DNA of 64,000 nt from Chiua virens (lineage: Eukaryota; Basidiomycota; Agaricomycetes; Boletales; Boletaceae), in the NCBI GenBank assembly GCA_019787685.1, contig JAHNUO010000003.1:620001-684000 (forward strand). The letters are read 5' to 3'. This document shows, piece after piece, positions 25,362 to 34,305 of the stretch (position 1 is its first letter; every line of letters starts with the position of its first letter). The notes under the pieces were generated by a model. It did no database searches. It was not told the origin of the DNA and saw nothing but the letters and a program-made list of their open reading frames with translations. Made by a program: the position numbers and the translations under genes.

Positions 25362-25609
25362 TAGGAAGTCCATTCACAATCAGAGCACTTACTGCCTATG
25401 AATGAGAGGACAGAGGCCAGGACAGAGGGGGAATGAATCAGCATCTTTCTGGAAGCCCATTCACAATCAGAACACTTACTCTCTATGAATGAGAGGACAA
25501 GGGTCCATGACAGAGGGGAATGGATCAGCATTCTTCTGGAAGCCCATTCACAATCAGAGCACTTACATACTATGAATGAGAGGACAGGGGCCAGGACAGA
25601 TGGGGATGG
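25362..25609. repeat. Minisatellite, left part (about 87-bp unit)
   Basis: About three units containing CATTCACAATCAGAGCACTT and GGCCAGGACAGAGGGG. The first three copies of CATTCACAAT start at 25371, 25458 and 25545, a period of 87. The array is cut by Ty3-A and resumes at 32876. Confidence 0.88.
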
Positions 25610-26178
25610 TGTTAAGACCGGGTCTACTCGGGGTATGAACTCCGGAACTCCGGAGTTATTCTTGCGGAGGGACTTGGCTTCACCGTGTGTGGTGCGCCCT
25701 TGTCACGAGTCTGTCCTTTATTTCGGGGAACGGAGAACGGAGGTCGGAGGTGAGACTTAACACCGAAGTGAAGTCGAGCAGAGTTAAGACCGTCGAGGTC
25801 TTATGGAGTTCGGAGGGAATAGAAGGTAAAACTAATATTCAGACTGAGGGTACAAAGTCGGAGTACTACAGTTTATATACTCGGAGTAGAATGGAGATTA
25901 GTAACGGGGTTGGTAAGAAACTGAGTAAGACGGAAATCGGGAAAGTATGTAACCGGAGTGGAGCCGGGTATGTACAGAGGCCGGAGCTGTGCTGTTAAGC
26001 GAGACACAGGTTATTACTAATGTAACACTAGTACGAAAAGAGACAAGAGGAAATCAAGAAGGTTCTAAGTGAAGTCCGGAGATCAGGAGTTGTGTCCGGA
26101 GAGAGATCGTACCGGAGTTATGAAAGAGTAAGCCCGGAGATCTCGGAGTTGGATCGATGAGATATACGGGATATGACA
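25610..26178 (-). repeat. 3' LTR of Ty3-A
   Basis: 569 bp, the same length as the other LTR and nearly identical (one visible difference is GGGG versus AGGG near 25915/32612). Preceded on the minus strand by a G-run polypurine tract. Confidence 0.95.
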
Positions 26179-26179
26179 G

Positions 26180-26195
26180 TATCCCCCCTTTAGGC
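26180..26195 (-). promoter_or_regulatory. Polypurine tract of Ty3-A
   Basis: On the minus strand the sequence reads CTAAAGGGGGGATAC directly before the 3' LTR. A purine run at this place primes plus-strand DNA synthesis in LTR elements. Confidence 0.75.
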
Positions 26196-26296
26196 CTGAA
26201 CCCCTGAAGGCCATAAGCGAGAAACAATAGCTGTCAAAGCAAAGCAAGGTCAAAGCGGATTTGCGGACTTCAATTTCGGACTCAGATGCGGAGTCC

Positions 26297-26345
26297 CTCA
26301 TATAAATTCGGGCGTGCCTTCGCTCCTTAACTTCCAACCTTTACC
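26297..26345 (+). promoter_or_regulatory. Core promoter of the antisense accessory gene
   Basis: CATATAAATT at about 26299-26308 is a TATA box about 40 bases before the ATG at 26346, followed by a pyrimidine-rich leader. It points opposite to the element's own transcription. Confidence 0.55.
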
Positions 26346-27152
26346 ATGTCCGATATCGACAACGTCAAACAATGGAGCGACGAGCGTCTCAAGGAGGCCG
26401 ACGACGACAGCGACGAGCTGTTCGAGGCGAAGGCGTCCGAGCGGCGTCGACGCGCAAAAGCGCGGAAGGAGGAGGAGCAACGGAGGAAAGCGGAGGAGGC
26501 GAGACGGAAGGCGGAGGAGGCGAAGCGGAAGGCGGAGGAGGCGCAGAAGGTCGCGGAGGAGAAGCGCCTCAAGGAGGCCGAGGAGGCGGCCAAGAAGAGG
26601 GAGCCGTGCGCAAGATGCGTAACGGCGGGAATCGAGTGCGTTCCCGGAGAAGGGAAAAAGGGACGGTCTTGCGAGGCTTGCCAGAAGGGCAAGCTGAAGT
26701 GCGAGCTCCCAGGAGAGGAGCGACCGGAGAAGAGACGGAGGAAACGCGCGGATGACGAGGAGGGGCCGAGGAAGAAGAAGACGAGGTCGGCGTCAGTGGA
26801 GGTGGTGGAGGCGGGGCCGAGCAGGGACCGGAGCTGCGGAGAGTGCGCCGGGAACTCGGAGATGGTAGCGGTCTGGAAGGAGATCGCTACCGCCTTCAAG
26901 TTGCACATCAAGCGGCTCGACCGCTTGACGGCGCAGGTGGAGAGGATGGCGGACTGGACGGAGGAGCTGGCCCATCTGAAGGGAGAGGAGTTGCATGGGG
27001 AGTGGTCGCCGGAGCCGGAGTCGGAGGAAGAGGATACCGACGCGATGGTCGGAGTGGAATCGGAGGTAGCGGAGTTGAGGGAAGAGCAGCAGGAGTTACA
27101 CGACGAAGAGGACGTAGATAGACTTAGGGAGGATCTGGCTAAGGGCAAGTAG
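26346..27152 (+). CDS. Antisense accessory protein of Ty3-A: coiled coil plus Zn2Cys6 cluster
   Basis: 268 residues, intronless, lying between pol and the 3' LTR of Ty3-A but on the opposite strand. Residues about 30-85 form a highly charged heptad-rich helix with repeated RKAEEA. Then comes a perfect fungal Zn2Cys6 pattern, CX2CX6CX10CX2CX6C, with Cys 88, 91, 98, 109, 112 and 119, followed by a basic stretch (KRRRKRADDEEGPRKKKTR) that could serve nuclear import or DNA binding. A second predicted helix (about 175-215) and an acidic tail end the protein. GAL4-type clusters usually bind DNA. Here it may bind the element's own LTR or act on nucleic acid in the particle, but this is inference. 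It has its own TATA box. The long open frame of the opposite strand (26327-27292) is most likely a shadow. Confidence 0.8.
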   Translation: MSDIDNVKQWSDERLKEADDDSDELFEAKASERRRRAKARKEEEQRRKAEEARRKAEEAKRKAEEAQKVAEEKRLKEAEEAAKKREPCARCVTAGIECVPGEGKKGRSCEACQKGKLKCELPGEERPEKRRRKRADDEEGPRKKKTRSASVEVVEAGPSRDRSCGECAGNSEMVAVWKEIATAFKLHIKRLDRLTAQVERMADWTEELAHLKGEELHGEWSPEPESEEEDTDAMVGVESEVAELREEQQELHDEEDVDRLREDLAKGK

Positions 27153-27185
27153 ATAGCAATTTTTGTTAATAAGATTTGTTCATCG

Positions 27186-30100
27186 TTATGCGGAGTGAGG
27201 TCCGGGTTTGTCCGGGTACCGGAGATGAAATTCCGTAACGATTTCAGAAGCATGCCCGAGTTCGGTAGCCAACAACCAAGAAGTTTCTTCATCAGTACCT
27301 TCGTAGCCAGCCCATCGTACCAAGTACAATAGTTTACAATTCTTCCTTCGTCGATCTATTTTGGAATCGAGGATTTCGGAGATCTCGTACTCCGGTTCGC
27401 CGTCTACTTCAATCGGAGGTGGTGGGGGTTGAACACGGTTCGGTATGGTGTTTGGAACACAAGGTTCTAATTGAGAGACGTGGAACACCGGGTGTACGGA
27501 CTTCATGGAGTCGGGAAGACGGAGTGTGAAGGAGTGGGTCCCAGCTTGAGCGATGATGTCGTATGGCCCTAAATTCTTGTCGGAGAGTTTCTTAGAGGGC
27601 CGGGTAGTTCTGAAGTACTTAGCCTTGACGAATACCTGGTCTCCGACTTTGAAGTCCGGAGCCGGAGTTCGCCTGGCGTCAGCAGGTCCTTGGTATCGCT
27701 CTTGAGCGTGGGCCATTTCTTCTCGGAGGAATTGGTGGAGTGAGTCGAGATCAACGGAGTATTCGCGTGCGCGTGCGGAGGTCATGTCCCGTTCGGGGTA
27801 CACGGAGATGTTTGGGTGGTAGCCCTTGTTGGCGAAGAACGGAGAGACACCGGTGGTGGCGTTCGGAGCATTGTTGTATGAGAACTCCGCGAGGGGCAGG
27901 AGTTCGGACCAGTCATCCTGTTGGTAGTTACAGTAGACTCGGAGATATTGTTCTAGGGTCTGGTTCATACGCTCTGTCTGGCCATCTCCTTCGGGGTGAT
28001 AACCGGAGGTGAAATGGAGCCGGATGTCTAAGGCCTTTCCAAGGGACCTAAAGAAGTGCGACACGAATTCTGATCCGCGATCAGATGTAATGTGGGAAGG
28101 AACTCCGTGTTTCGAGAACACATGGAGAAGGAACAACTTAGCCAAGTCCGGGGATGTTATCGTGTCGTAGGTGGGGATGAAGATGCACTGTTTTGACAGG
28201 CGGTCTACTACGACTAGGATGGCGGTGTAACCGGAGGACGGAGGAAGCTGTTCGATGAAGTCCATTGATATGGAGTTCCAGGGACGTTCGGGGATGGGGA
28301 GTTGTTTCAGTAATCCGTAAGGCTTATGTCTTGGAACCTTTGCGCGAGCACATGAGGTACAGGATGAGATATACTCTTTGACGAATGTCCTGATGCCAGG
28401 CCAAGTGTATTCGCGGCGAATAAGTTCCAAAGTGCGGTTTTGTCCGAAGTGTCCGGAGAGTGGATGGTCATGTTTGTATCGGAGTACTCGGAGTCGGAGA
28501 TCATTGGAGTCGGGGACATAGATGCGATTGTCGAGTCGTAAGAAACCGTCTGAATCGACGTTCCAACGTGACTCCGAGGGTTCGGACTCGGACATGTGTA
28601 CTGTGGCCAGAGGATCAGAGGGAAGAGCGGAGAGGATATCATTATGAAGGGTTTCGAGGTCGAAGAGGGTGCTTGCTCGGAGTACCGGAGCAGCGAGACA
28701 TGTTGCTCTAAGGGAAGACGCGAGCTGTTCTTGGGTAAACACGGGTTTGAAGTTGTGAGGATTGACGCGAGCGTAGTCCCTATCCCCCTCTTTGGGATAG
28801 ACGTCCCATCGTCGAGTGAGGGCATCGGGCTTAGCTCCGAGGCGTCCGGGTCGGAAACGAACGATCATGTTGAATTGACTAAGGAACTCCGACCAGCGAG
28901 CTTGTCGCCGAGTCAAGAGTTTCGTAGTAGAGAAATATTCGAGATTTTTGTGGTCGGTGACGACGTCAACCGGAGTACCAGAGCCTTCGAGGTAATGTCT
29001 CCAGGTTCGGAATGCTTCATGTATAGCAAGGAGTTCTTTGTCATGGGTGTCGTAGTTGAGTTCCGGAGGAGACAACGTCCGAGAATAATACGCAACAGGC
29101 CGGACTTCATTGTCCGAGCACCGGATGGAGAGAATACCGGCGATAGCGTAGTCGGAGGCATCTGTTTCCATAATGAGGGGAGCGTCAGGGACCCAATGCG
29201 TTAGAACAGGTGCGGAGGTGAAAGCATCTTTAAGTTTCTGGAAGGCGGAGCGGCAGTCATCGCCAAAGTTCCACGGAGTGCCTTTGCGAGTCAGGCGAGT
29301 CAAAGGAACGACGATATCGGAGTAATTGGAGATGAAACGTCGGTAGAAATTTGCGAAACCGAGGAAGGACTGAATGTCCTTCACCTTGCGGGGTTCGGGC
29401 CAGTCTTGAATAGATTTGACTTTCTCCGGGGACATGGAGAGACCGGAGGGAGAGAGCTGGTACCCGAGGTACTCGGTAGAGTCTGTGGACCATTCGCATT
29501 TTTCGGGTTTGGCGTAAAGATTGTTTTTGCGGAGTCTTCGGAGAACCTCTCGGACATGCTCCCGGTGGGAAGCTTTATCCGTCGAGTAGATTAAAATGTC
29601 GTCCAAGTAGACTATCACGCAAACATCTAATAGATCAGCGAAGATGGTATTGACGAACCGCTGGAAAGCCGCAGGGGCGTTGGTCAAGCCAAAAGGCATG
29701 ACAAGCCATTCGTAAGATCCGTAGCGTGTGCGGAATGAAGTCTTCCATTCATCTCCCTCGGCGATGCGGACTAAGTGGTAAGCGTGCCGGAGGTCGATTT
29801 TGGTGTAGATCTTCGCGTTGCTCGGAGCGTCAAGGAGGTCGGAGATGCGGGGAAGCGGGTAGCGGTCTTTCTTCGTGATCTTATTCAGTCCTCGGAAGTC
29901 GACGCAAAGGCGGAGTGAACCGTCCTTCTTGCGGACAAAGAGAACCGGAGCGGCATGAGCGGAGGAGGAAGGGCGGATGAAGCCCATAGCGAGATGCTCA
30001 TCGAGGAATGTACGGAGGGACCCAAGTTCGGATGGAGAAAGGGAATAGGTGGTTCCTACTGGAGGGGAAGCACCTTCCTCTAAATCGATCTTGAGGTCGT

Positions 30101-30983
30101 GCTCGCGATGCGGAGCAAGCGTGGACGCTTTGCTCTTACTGAACACATCGGCGAAGTCGTGGTATTCCGGAGGAACGGAGGACAGATCGACAGGGGTTTC
30201 GGGGGAGGCGGAGACCGAGCGGAGCTCAGTTTCCTGGGGACGGAGTTGCAGGCTAAATTGTACGGAGCCTTCAAGGCGGCATGCCAACGCAAAAGCAGCT
30301 GCGTTGATAAGCGCGATGGGAGGAGCCTTTCGCTCGGAGAAACGTGGTGTATCTGAGGTGGTGGTATCAGCCGGAGGAGGTAAGTCCGGGGGCTGCGGAG
30401 ATGAGCTCGGAGGTGCTGGACTGGTGTGTTCAGGTGTGCGGAACGAGATACTGCTAGAAACCCAATCAATCAACGGATTGTGGCGGGTCAGCCAGTTATG
30501 TCCTAGAACAAGGGAACACGATCCATCCAATGGGGTGACGTAGAATGTCGTCGGAGTGATATCACCGGTTTCGAAACGTATAGAGAGGTCGATCGCTTGA
30601 GTAATGGTTGAATTGGATGTTCCATCGAAGAGTCGGAGTTGAAGCGGAGGTACGGAGTAGGAGGAAATTTCATGGTCATTGACAAAGGTTGTATCTATGA
30701 AACAATCGGAGGAGCCGGAGTCTACAAGCGCAGAGAAGGAAGGAATGTCATGGGAGACTATAGAGACGGAGGGCATAAGGGATTTGGGATCTGAAAGAGC
30801 GGATGCGTTGAGACGTAGCTCCTTAGGTGCACGGGAGGTGTCAACGCAACCTTCCATCCGTGCGGAGTTGCGGAGGTTGCGGACTATTTTTTTGCCTCCG
30901 TGCTGGAGGTATCCGGTTTTGTTTCCGGAGTTGCGGTCTTCGTTGCACGAGCCTTGGATGCCCTGGAAGAAGACTTGGAGCAA
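27186..30983 (-). CDS. pol: Ty3-A pol polyprotein, intact
   Basis: Open for 1265 codons. Order: protease (SALVDSGSSDCFID, DSG at residues 88-90), reverse transcriptase with YLDD (VIVYLDDILIYS) and FGLTNAPAAFQRF, RNase H (METDASDYAIAG), integrase with HHCC finger (ending SSCTSCARAK) and core (SMDFIEQLP, SKHGVPSHITSDRG, HPEGDGQTERMNQ), and a C-terminal chromodomain (PEYEISEILDSK, YLVRWAGYEGTDEETSW). The frame overlaps gag by 100 bases. The first ~30 codons before the A7 run would not be used if expression is by -1 frameshifting. All catalytic motifs are present. Confidence 0.95.
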   Translation of the reverse strand: MLQVFFQGIQGSCNEDRNSGNKTGYLQHGGKKIVRNLRNSARMEGCVDTSRAPKELRLNASALSDPKSLMPSVSIVSHDIPSFSALVDSGSSDCFIDTTFVNDHEISSYSVPPLQLRLFDGTSNSTITQAIDLSIRFETGDITPTTFYVTPLDGSCSLVLGHNWLTRHNPLIDWVSSSISFRTPEHTSPAPPSSSPQPPDLPPPADTTTSDTPRFSERKAPPIALINAAAFALACRLEGSVQFSLQLRPQETELRSVSASPETPVDLSSVPPEYHDFADVFSKSKASTLAPHREHDLKIDLEEGASPPVGTTYSLSPSELGSLRTFLDEHLAMGFIRPSSSAHAAPVLFVRKKDGSLRLCVDFRGLNKITKKDRYPLPRISDLLDAPSNAKIYTKIDLRHAYHLVRIAEGDEWKTSFRTRYGSYEWLVMPFGLTNAPAAFQRFVNTIFADLLDVCVIVYLDDILIYSTDKASHREHVREVLRRLRKNNLYAKPEKCEWSTDSTEYLGYQLSPSGLSMSPEKVKSIQDWPEPRKVKDIQSFLGFANFYRRFISNYSDIVVPLTRLTRKGTPWNFGDDCRSAFQKLKDAFTSAPVLTHWVPDAPLIMETDASDYAIAGILSIRCSDNEVRPVAYYSRTLSPPELNYDTHDKELLAIHEAFRTWRHYLEGSGTPVDVVTDHKNLEYFSTTKLLTRRQARWSEFLSQFNMIVRFRPGRLGAKPDALTRRWDVYPKEGDRDYARVNPHNFKPVFTQEQLASSLRATCLAAPVLRASTLFDLETLHNDILSALPSDPLATVHMSESEPSESRWNVDSDGFLRLDNRIYVPDSNDLRLRVLRYKHDHPLSGHFGQNRTLELIRREYTWPGIRTFVKEYISSCTSCARAKVPRHKPYGLLKQLPIPERPWNSISMDFIEQLPPSSGYTAILVVVDRLSKQCIFIPTYDTITSPDLAKLFLLHVFSKHGVPSHITSDRGSEFVSHFFRSLGKALDIRLHFTSGYHPEGDGQTERMNQTLEQYLRVYCNYQQDDWSELLPLAEFSYNNAPNATTGVSPFFANKGYHPNISVYPERDMTSARAREYSVDLDSLHQFLREEMAHAQERYQGPADARRTPAPDFKVGDQVFVKAKYFRTTRPSKKLSDKNLGPYDIIAQAGTHSFTLRLPDSMKSVHPVFHVSQLEPCVPNTIPNRVQPPPPPIEVDGEPEYEISEILDSKIDRRRKNCKLLYLVRWAGYEGTDEETSWLLATELGHASEIVTEFHLRYPDKPGPHSA

Positions 30984-32269
30984 TCCTTAGCCATGTGCCC
31001 GGATTTCCCGCAGAACATGCAGAGGTTATTGTCGAAACGACGTTTGCGTTCTTCTGCAGTGAGTTTACCGTCCTTGCCTAACTTAGAAGAATAGTCGGGC
31101 TTCGGGACACCGGGGGTAGTGGCAACTTTGCCTTTGGACTCCGAGGAGTCTTTCGACTTCTGGTTGCCGGAATGATTACCGGAGTTGGATGCGGAGTGTT
31201 TCTCGGAGGTCTTGGGTGCGGAGTTGTTGGAGGGTTGCTTTGTTTGGCGGCTTATCTCGGACTTGCGCTCCCAGTAGCGCGCATCGATACCTTGTGCGAG
31301 GTAGCGGAGTTGGACGAGGTCGGAGGGTTTGCCAACGCGGGAGATCTCATCCTTGATGCGGTCAGGCAACCCATTGTAGAAATGGTGCCGGAGGGCACCT
31401 TCTCCGTAACCTCGGACTTGCGAAGCAATCCTGTTAAATTCGACAACGTACTTGTTGATACGCTGTCCATCCTTCATAGAGAGATGATCGAGCTGATGCT
31501 CGGCATCTCCGACGGGGTCGTGAGGTCCGAAGTTCGTCTGGAGTTCCAAGACAAACTCGGTGTAGTTATCCATCCAGTCAGGACGGAGTGTTGAATCTTC
31601 CATCTGGAGTAGGTCCGGTTCGAACCATTCCAGAGCCATACCCTTGAGGTAAGACTGCGCGAAGGTTACTTTGGCGCGGTCTGTGCGGAAAGCGTTAGGG
31701 CGGTCTTGGAAGTTTAGTTCGCATTGGACCAGGAAGACTCGGAGTTTGCGGGGATCAGTCCCGTCAAACTGGTCTGGTTCCTGGACCTTAGTGCGGGGAG
31801 AGGAGTCGGAGGGAGGGCGACGGGAAGAACGGGCGAGGTCGCGAATGGCATTGGCGAGCTGTCCGAGAACGTTTTCAGCCTCGGTGAGGTCGTTCTCTGA
31901 GCGATAAGAATCGGGATTGGAGTCGTGGTCGGAACCAGGATCATCTCCGGGGTAGTCCGGATCGTCCGGGTCATCATCACCTAACGCATTCTGTGGTGCG
32001 GTGATGGGTTCTTCGGAGAGTTCGGACGGAGCAGTATCTAGTCGTCCTCCGAGTGCGCGCTCTGCGATGCGTGCTCCCGGAGTGGGAGTTTGTGGTACGC
32101 GACCTGCCATGGAGGCGGAAGGGGCGTGTCTGGAGGAAAAGGTTTGGAATTGTTCGACGAGTTCTGCACCTCGACGAGTACTTCCGTATTGTATGAGAGG
32201 GTTGAATCGTGGAGATATTGGTCGTGCGCCTTCAGCGCGGCTTCTGGATCTGGTTGCGTGCGTAGCCAT
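30884..32269 (-). CDS. gag: Ty3-A gag, intact
   Basis: 461 residues starting MATHATRSRSRAEGARPISP, only 37 bases after the 5' LTR. A retrotransposon capsid domain lies in the middle (PDQFDGTDPRKLRVFLVQCE, then FEPDLLQME), followed by one CCHC zinc knuckle (CMFCGKSGHMAKDC) that packages RNA. It ends in Lys-Lys-stop at the slippery A run. The N-terminal 150 residues are acidic and disordered. Confidence 0.93.
   Translation of the reverse strand: MATHATRSRSRAEGARPISPRFNPLIQYGSTRRGAELVEQFQTFSSRHAPSASMAGRVPQTPTPGARIAERALGGRLDTAPSELSEEPITAPQNALGDDDPDDPDYPGDDPGSDHDSNPDSYRSENDLTEAENVLGQLANAIRDLARSSRRPPSDSSPRTKVQEPDQFDGTDPRKLRVFLVQCELNFQDRPNAFRTDRAKVTFAQSYLKGMALEWFEPDLLQMEDSTLRPDWMDNYTEFVLELQTNFGPHDPVGDAEHQLDHLSMKDGQRINKYVVEFNRIASQVRGYGEGALRHHFYNGLPDRIKDEISRVGKPSDLVQLRYLAQGIDARYWERKSEISRQTKQPSNNSAPKTSEKHSASNSGNHSGNQKSKDSSESKGKVATTPGVPKPDYSSKLGKDGKLTAEERKRRFDNNLCMFCGKSGHMAKDCSKSSSRASKARATKTATPETKPDTSSTEAKK
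30887..30893 (-). promoter_or_regulatory. Predicted -1 frameshift site A AAA AAA
   Basis: The gag frame reads GCA AAA AAA TAG. Slipping by -1 on the seven A residues gives the pol frame, which then reads KKIVRNL. The heptamer touches the gag stop, exactly as in Ty3-B. Confidence 0.7.
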
Positions 32270-32293
32270 GTTCAGTGACTAGTGACAAGTGGA

Positions 32294-32304
32294 AGTCTGA
32301 ATAT
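32294..32304 (-). promoter_or_regulatory. Self-primer binding site of Ty3-A
   Basis: Two bases inside the 5' LTR the RNA would read ATATTCAGACT. This is the exact complement of AGTCTGAATAT, the 11 bases at 32542-32532 of the LTR where RNA should start. In Tf1 of fission yeast the first 11 nt of the mRNA fold back and are cut to prime reverse transcription; the same design is inferred here. No tRNA-type TGG start is present. Confidence 0.75.
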
Positions 32305-32306
32305 AC

Positions 32307-32875
32307 TGTTAAGACCGGGTCTACTCGGGGTATGAACTCCGGAACTCCGGAGTTATTCTTGCGGAGGGACTTGGCTTCACCGTGTGTGGTGCGCCCTTGT
32401 CACGAGTCTGTCCTTTATTTCGGGGAACGGAGAACGGAGGTCGGAGGTGAGACTTAACACCGAAGTGAAGTCGAGCAGAGTTAAGACCGTCGAGGTCTTA
32501 TGGAGTTCGGAGGGAATAGAAGGTAAAACTAATATTCAGACTGAGGGTACAAAGTCGGAGTACTACAGTTTATATACTCGGAGTAGAATGGAGATTAGTA
32601 ACAGGGTTGGTAAGAAACTGAGTAAGACGGAAATCGGGAAAGTATGTAACCGGAGTGGAGCCGGGTATGTACAGAGGCCGGAGCTGTGCTGTTAAGCGAG
32701 ACACAGGTTATTACTAATGTAACACTAGTACGAAAAGAGACAAGAGGAAATCAAGAAGGTTCTAAGTGAAGTCCGGAGATCAGGAGTTGTGTCCGGAGAG
32801 AGATCGTACCGGAGTTATGAAAGAGTAAGCCCGGAGATCTCGGAGTTGGATCGATGAGATATACGGGATATGACA
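32307..32875 (-). repeat. 5' LTR of Ty3-A
   Basis: 569 bp; in the sense direction it runs TGTCATATCC to GGTCTTAACA. It holds the TATATAAA box at 32569-32576 and the predicted RNA start at 32542. Confidence 0.95.
32532..32576 (-). promoter_or_regulatory. LTR core promoter and predicted RNA start of Ty3-A
   Basis: TATATAAA at 32576-32569 is followed 26 bases later by AGTCTGAATATT at 32542, the normal TATA-to-start distance. The same pair is kept in solo LTRs A, B and C, which supports function. Confidence 0.65.
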
Positions 32876-34305
32876 GATGGATCACCATCCTTCTGGAAGC
32901 CCATTCACAATCAGAGCACTTACATCCTATGGATAAGAGGACAGAGGCCAGGACAGAGGGAAATGGATCAGCATTCTTCTGGAAGCCCATTCACAATCAG
33001 AGCACTTACTTCCTATGAATGAGAAGAGGGGCCAGGACAAGAGGGATGGATCAGCATCCTTCTGGAAGCCCATTCACAATTAGAGCATTTACATACTATG
33101 AGTGAGAGGGCAGGGGCCAGGACAGAGGGAGATAAATTAGCATTCTTCTGGAAGTCCATTCACAATCAGAGCACTTACTGCCTATGAATGAGAGCATAGG
33201 GGCCAGGAAAGAGGGGGATAGATCAGCATCCTTCTGGAAGCCCATTCACAATCAGAGCACTTACATCCTATGAATAAGAGGACAGGGCCCAGGACAGAGG
33301 GGGGTGGATCAGCATCCTTCTGGAAGCCCATCAACAATCAAAACACTTACTCTCTATGAATGAGGTCAGGGGCCAGGACAAAGGGGGATGAATCAGCATG
33401 CTTCTGGAAGCCCATTGACAATCAGAACACTTACTCCCTATAAATGAGAGAACAGGGGCCAGGACAGAGGGGGATGAATCAGCATCCTTCTGGTCCAAAG
33501 CCCATTCACAACCAGAGCACTTACTGCCTATGAATGAGGACAGGGGCCAGGACAGAGGGGAATAGATTAGCATCCTTCTAGAAGTCCATTCACAATCAGA
33601 GCACTTACATGCTATGAACAAAAGGCCAGAGGCCAGGACAGAGGGAGATGGATCAGCATCCTTCTGGAAGCCCATTCACAATCAGAACATTTACTTTCTA
33701 TGAATGAGAGGACAGGGGCCAGGACAGAGGGGGATGGATCAGCTGCCTTCTGGAAGTCCATTCACAATCAGAGCACTTACATACTATGAATGAGAGAACA
33801 AGGGCCAGGAACAAGAGGGATGGATCAGCATCCATCTGGAAGCCCATACACAATCAGAGCACTTACTCTCTATGAATGAGAGGACAGGAGCCAGGACAGA
33901 GGAAGATGGATCACTGAGGATCCTTCAGGAAGCCCATTCACAATCAGAGCACTTACTGCCTATGAATGAGAGAGGACAGAGGCCAGGACAGAGGGGGATA
34001 AATCAACATCCTTCTGAAAGCCCATTCACAATCAGAGCACTTACTCTCTATGAATGAGAGGACAGAGGCCAGGACAGAGGGGAATGAATCAGCATCCTTC
34101 TAGAAGCCCATTCACAATCAGAGCACTTACATCCTATGAATGAGAGGACAGGGGCCAGGACAGAGGGGGATGGATCAGTATTCTTCTGGAAGCCCATTCA
34201 CAATCAAAGCACTCACATACTATGAATGAGAGGGCAGGGGCCAGGACAGAGGGGGATAGATCAGCATCCTTCTGGAAGCCCATTGACAATCAGAGCACTT
34301 ACTGC
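32876..34305. repeat. Minisatellite, right part (about 87-bp unit)
   Basis: About 16-17 units continuing the array cut by Ty3-A. Units contain CCATTCACAATCAGAGCACT, TATGAATGAGAGGACAGG and CCTTCTGGAAG, with point changes and small indels. The array stops at the 3' end of the G-domain gene. The short open frames inside are by-products of the repeat. Confidence 0.9.

Larger units (their letters stand above)
25610..32875 (-). mobile_element. Complete Ty3 (gypsy) LTR retrotransposon Ty3-A with antisense accessory gene
   Basis: A 7266-bp element in minus orientation with two 569-bp LTRs and target duplication GATGG (25605-25609 and 32876-32880). Gag and pol are open throughout, and the LTRs differ at very few bases, so the insertion is recent and possibly active. 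Order on the minus strand: 5' LTR, 11-nt self-primer site, gag, frameshift site, pol with chromodomain, an extra gene in antisense, polypurine tract, 3' LTR. Confidence 0.95.

Noticed and set aside
26327..27292. A 321-codon Ser-rich open frame on the minus strand opposite the Zn2Cys6 gene
   Set aside because: It is the reverse reading of Glu/Lys/Arg-rich codons, which naturally gives Ser/Leu/Phe; it has no domain and overlaps the pol end.
33331..34057. Open frames with repeating CKCSDCEWA-like peptides in the array
   Set aside because: They follow from the repeat period being divisible by three in places; frames break at indels and there is no start context.
32876..34305. CRISPR-like regular repeat
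   Set aside because: The whole unit repeats without unique spacers, and the organism is a eukaryote; it is a minisatellite.
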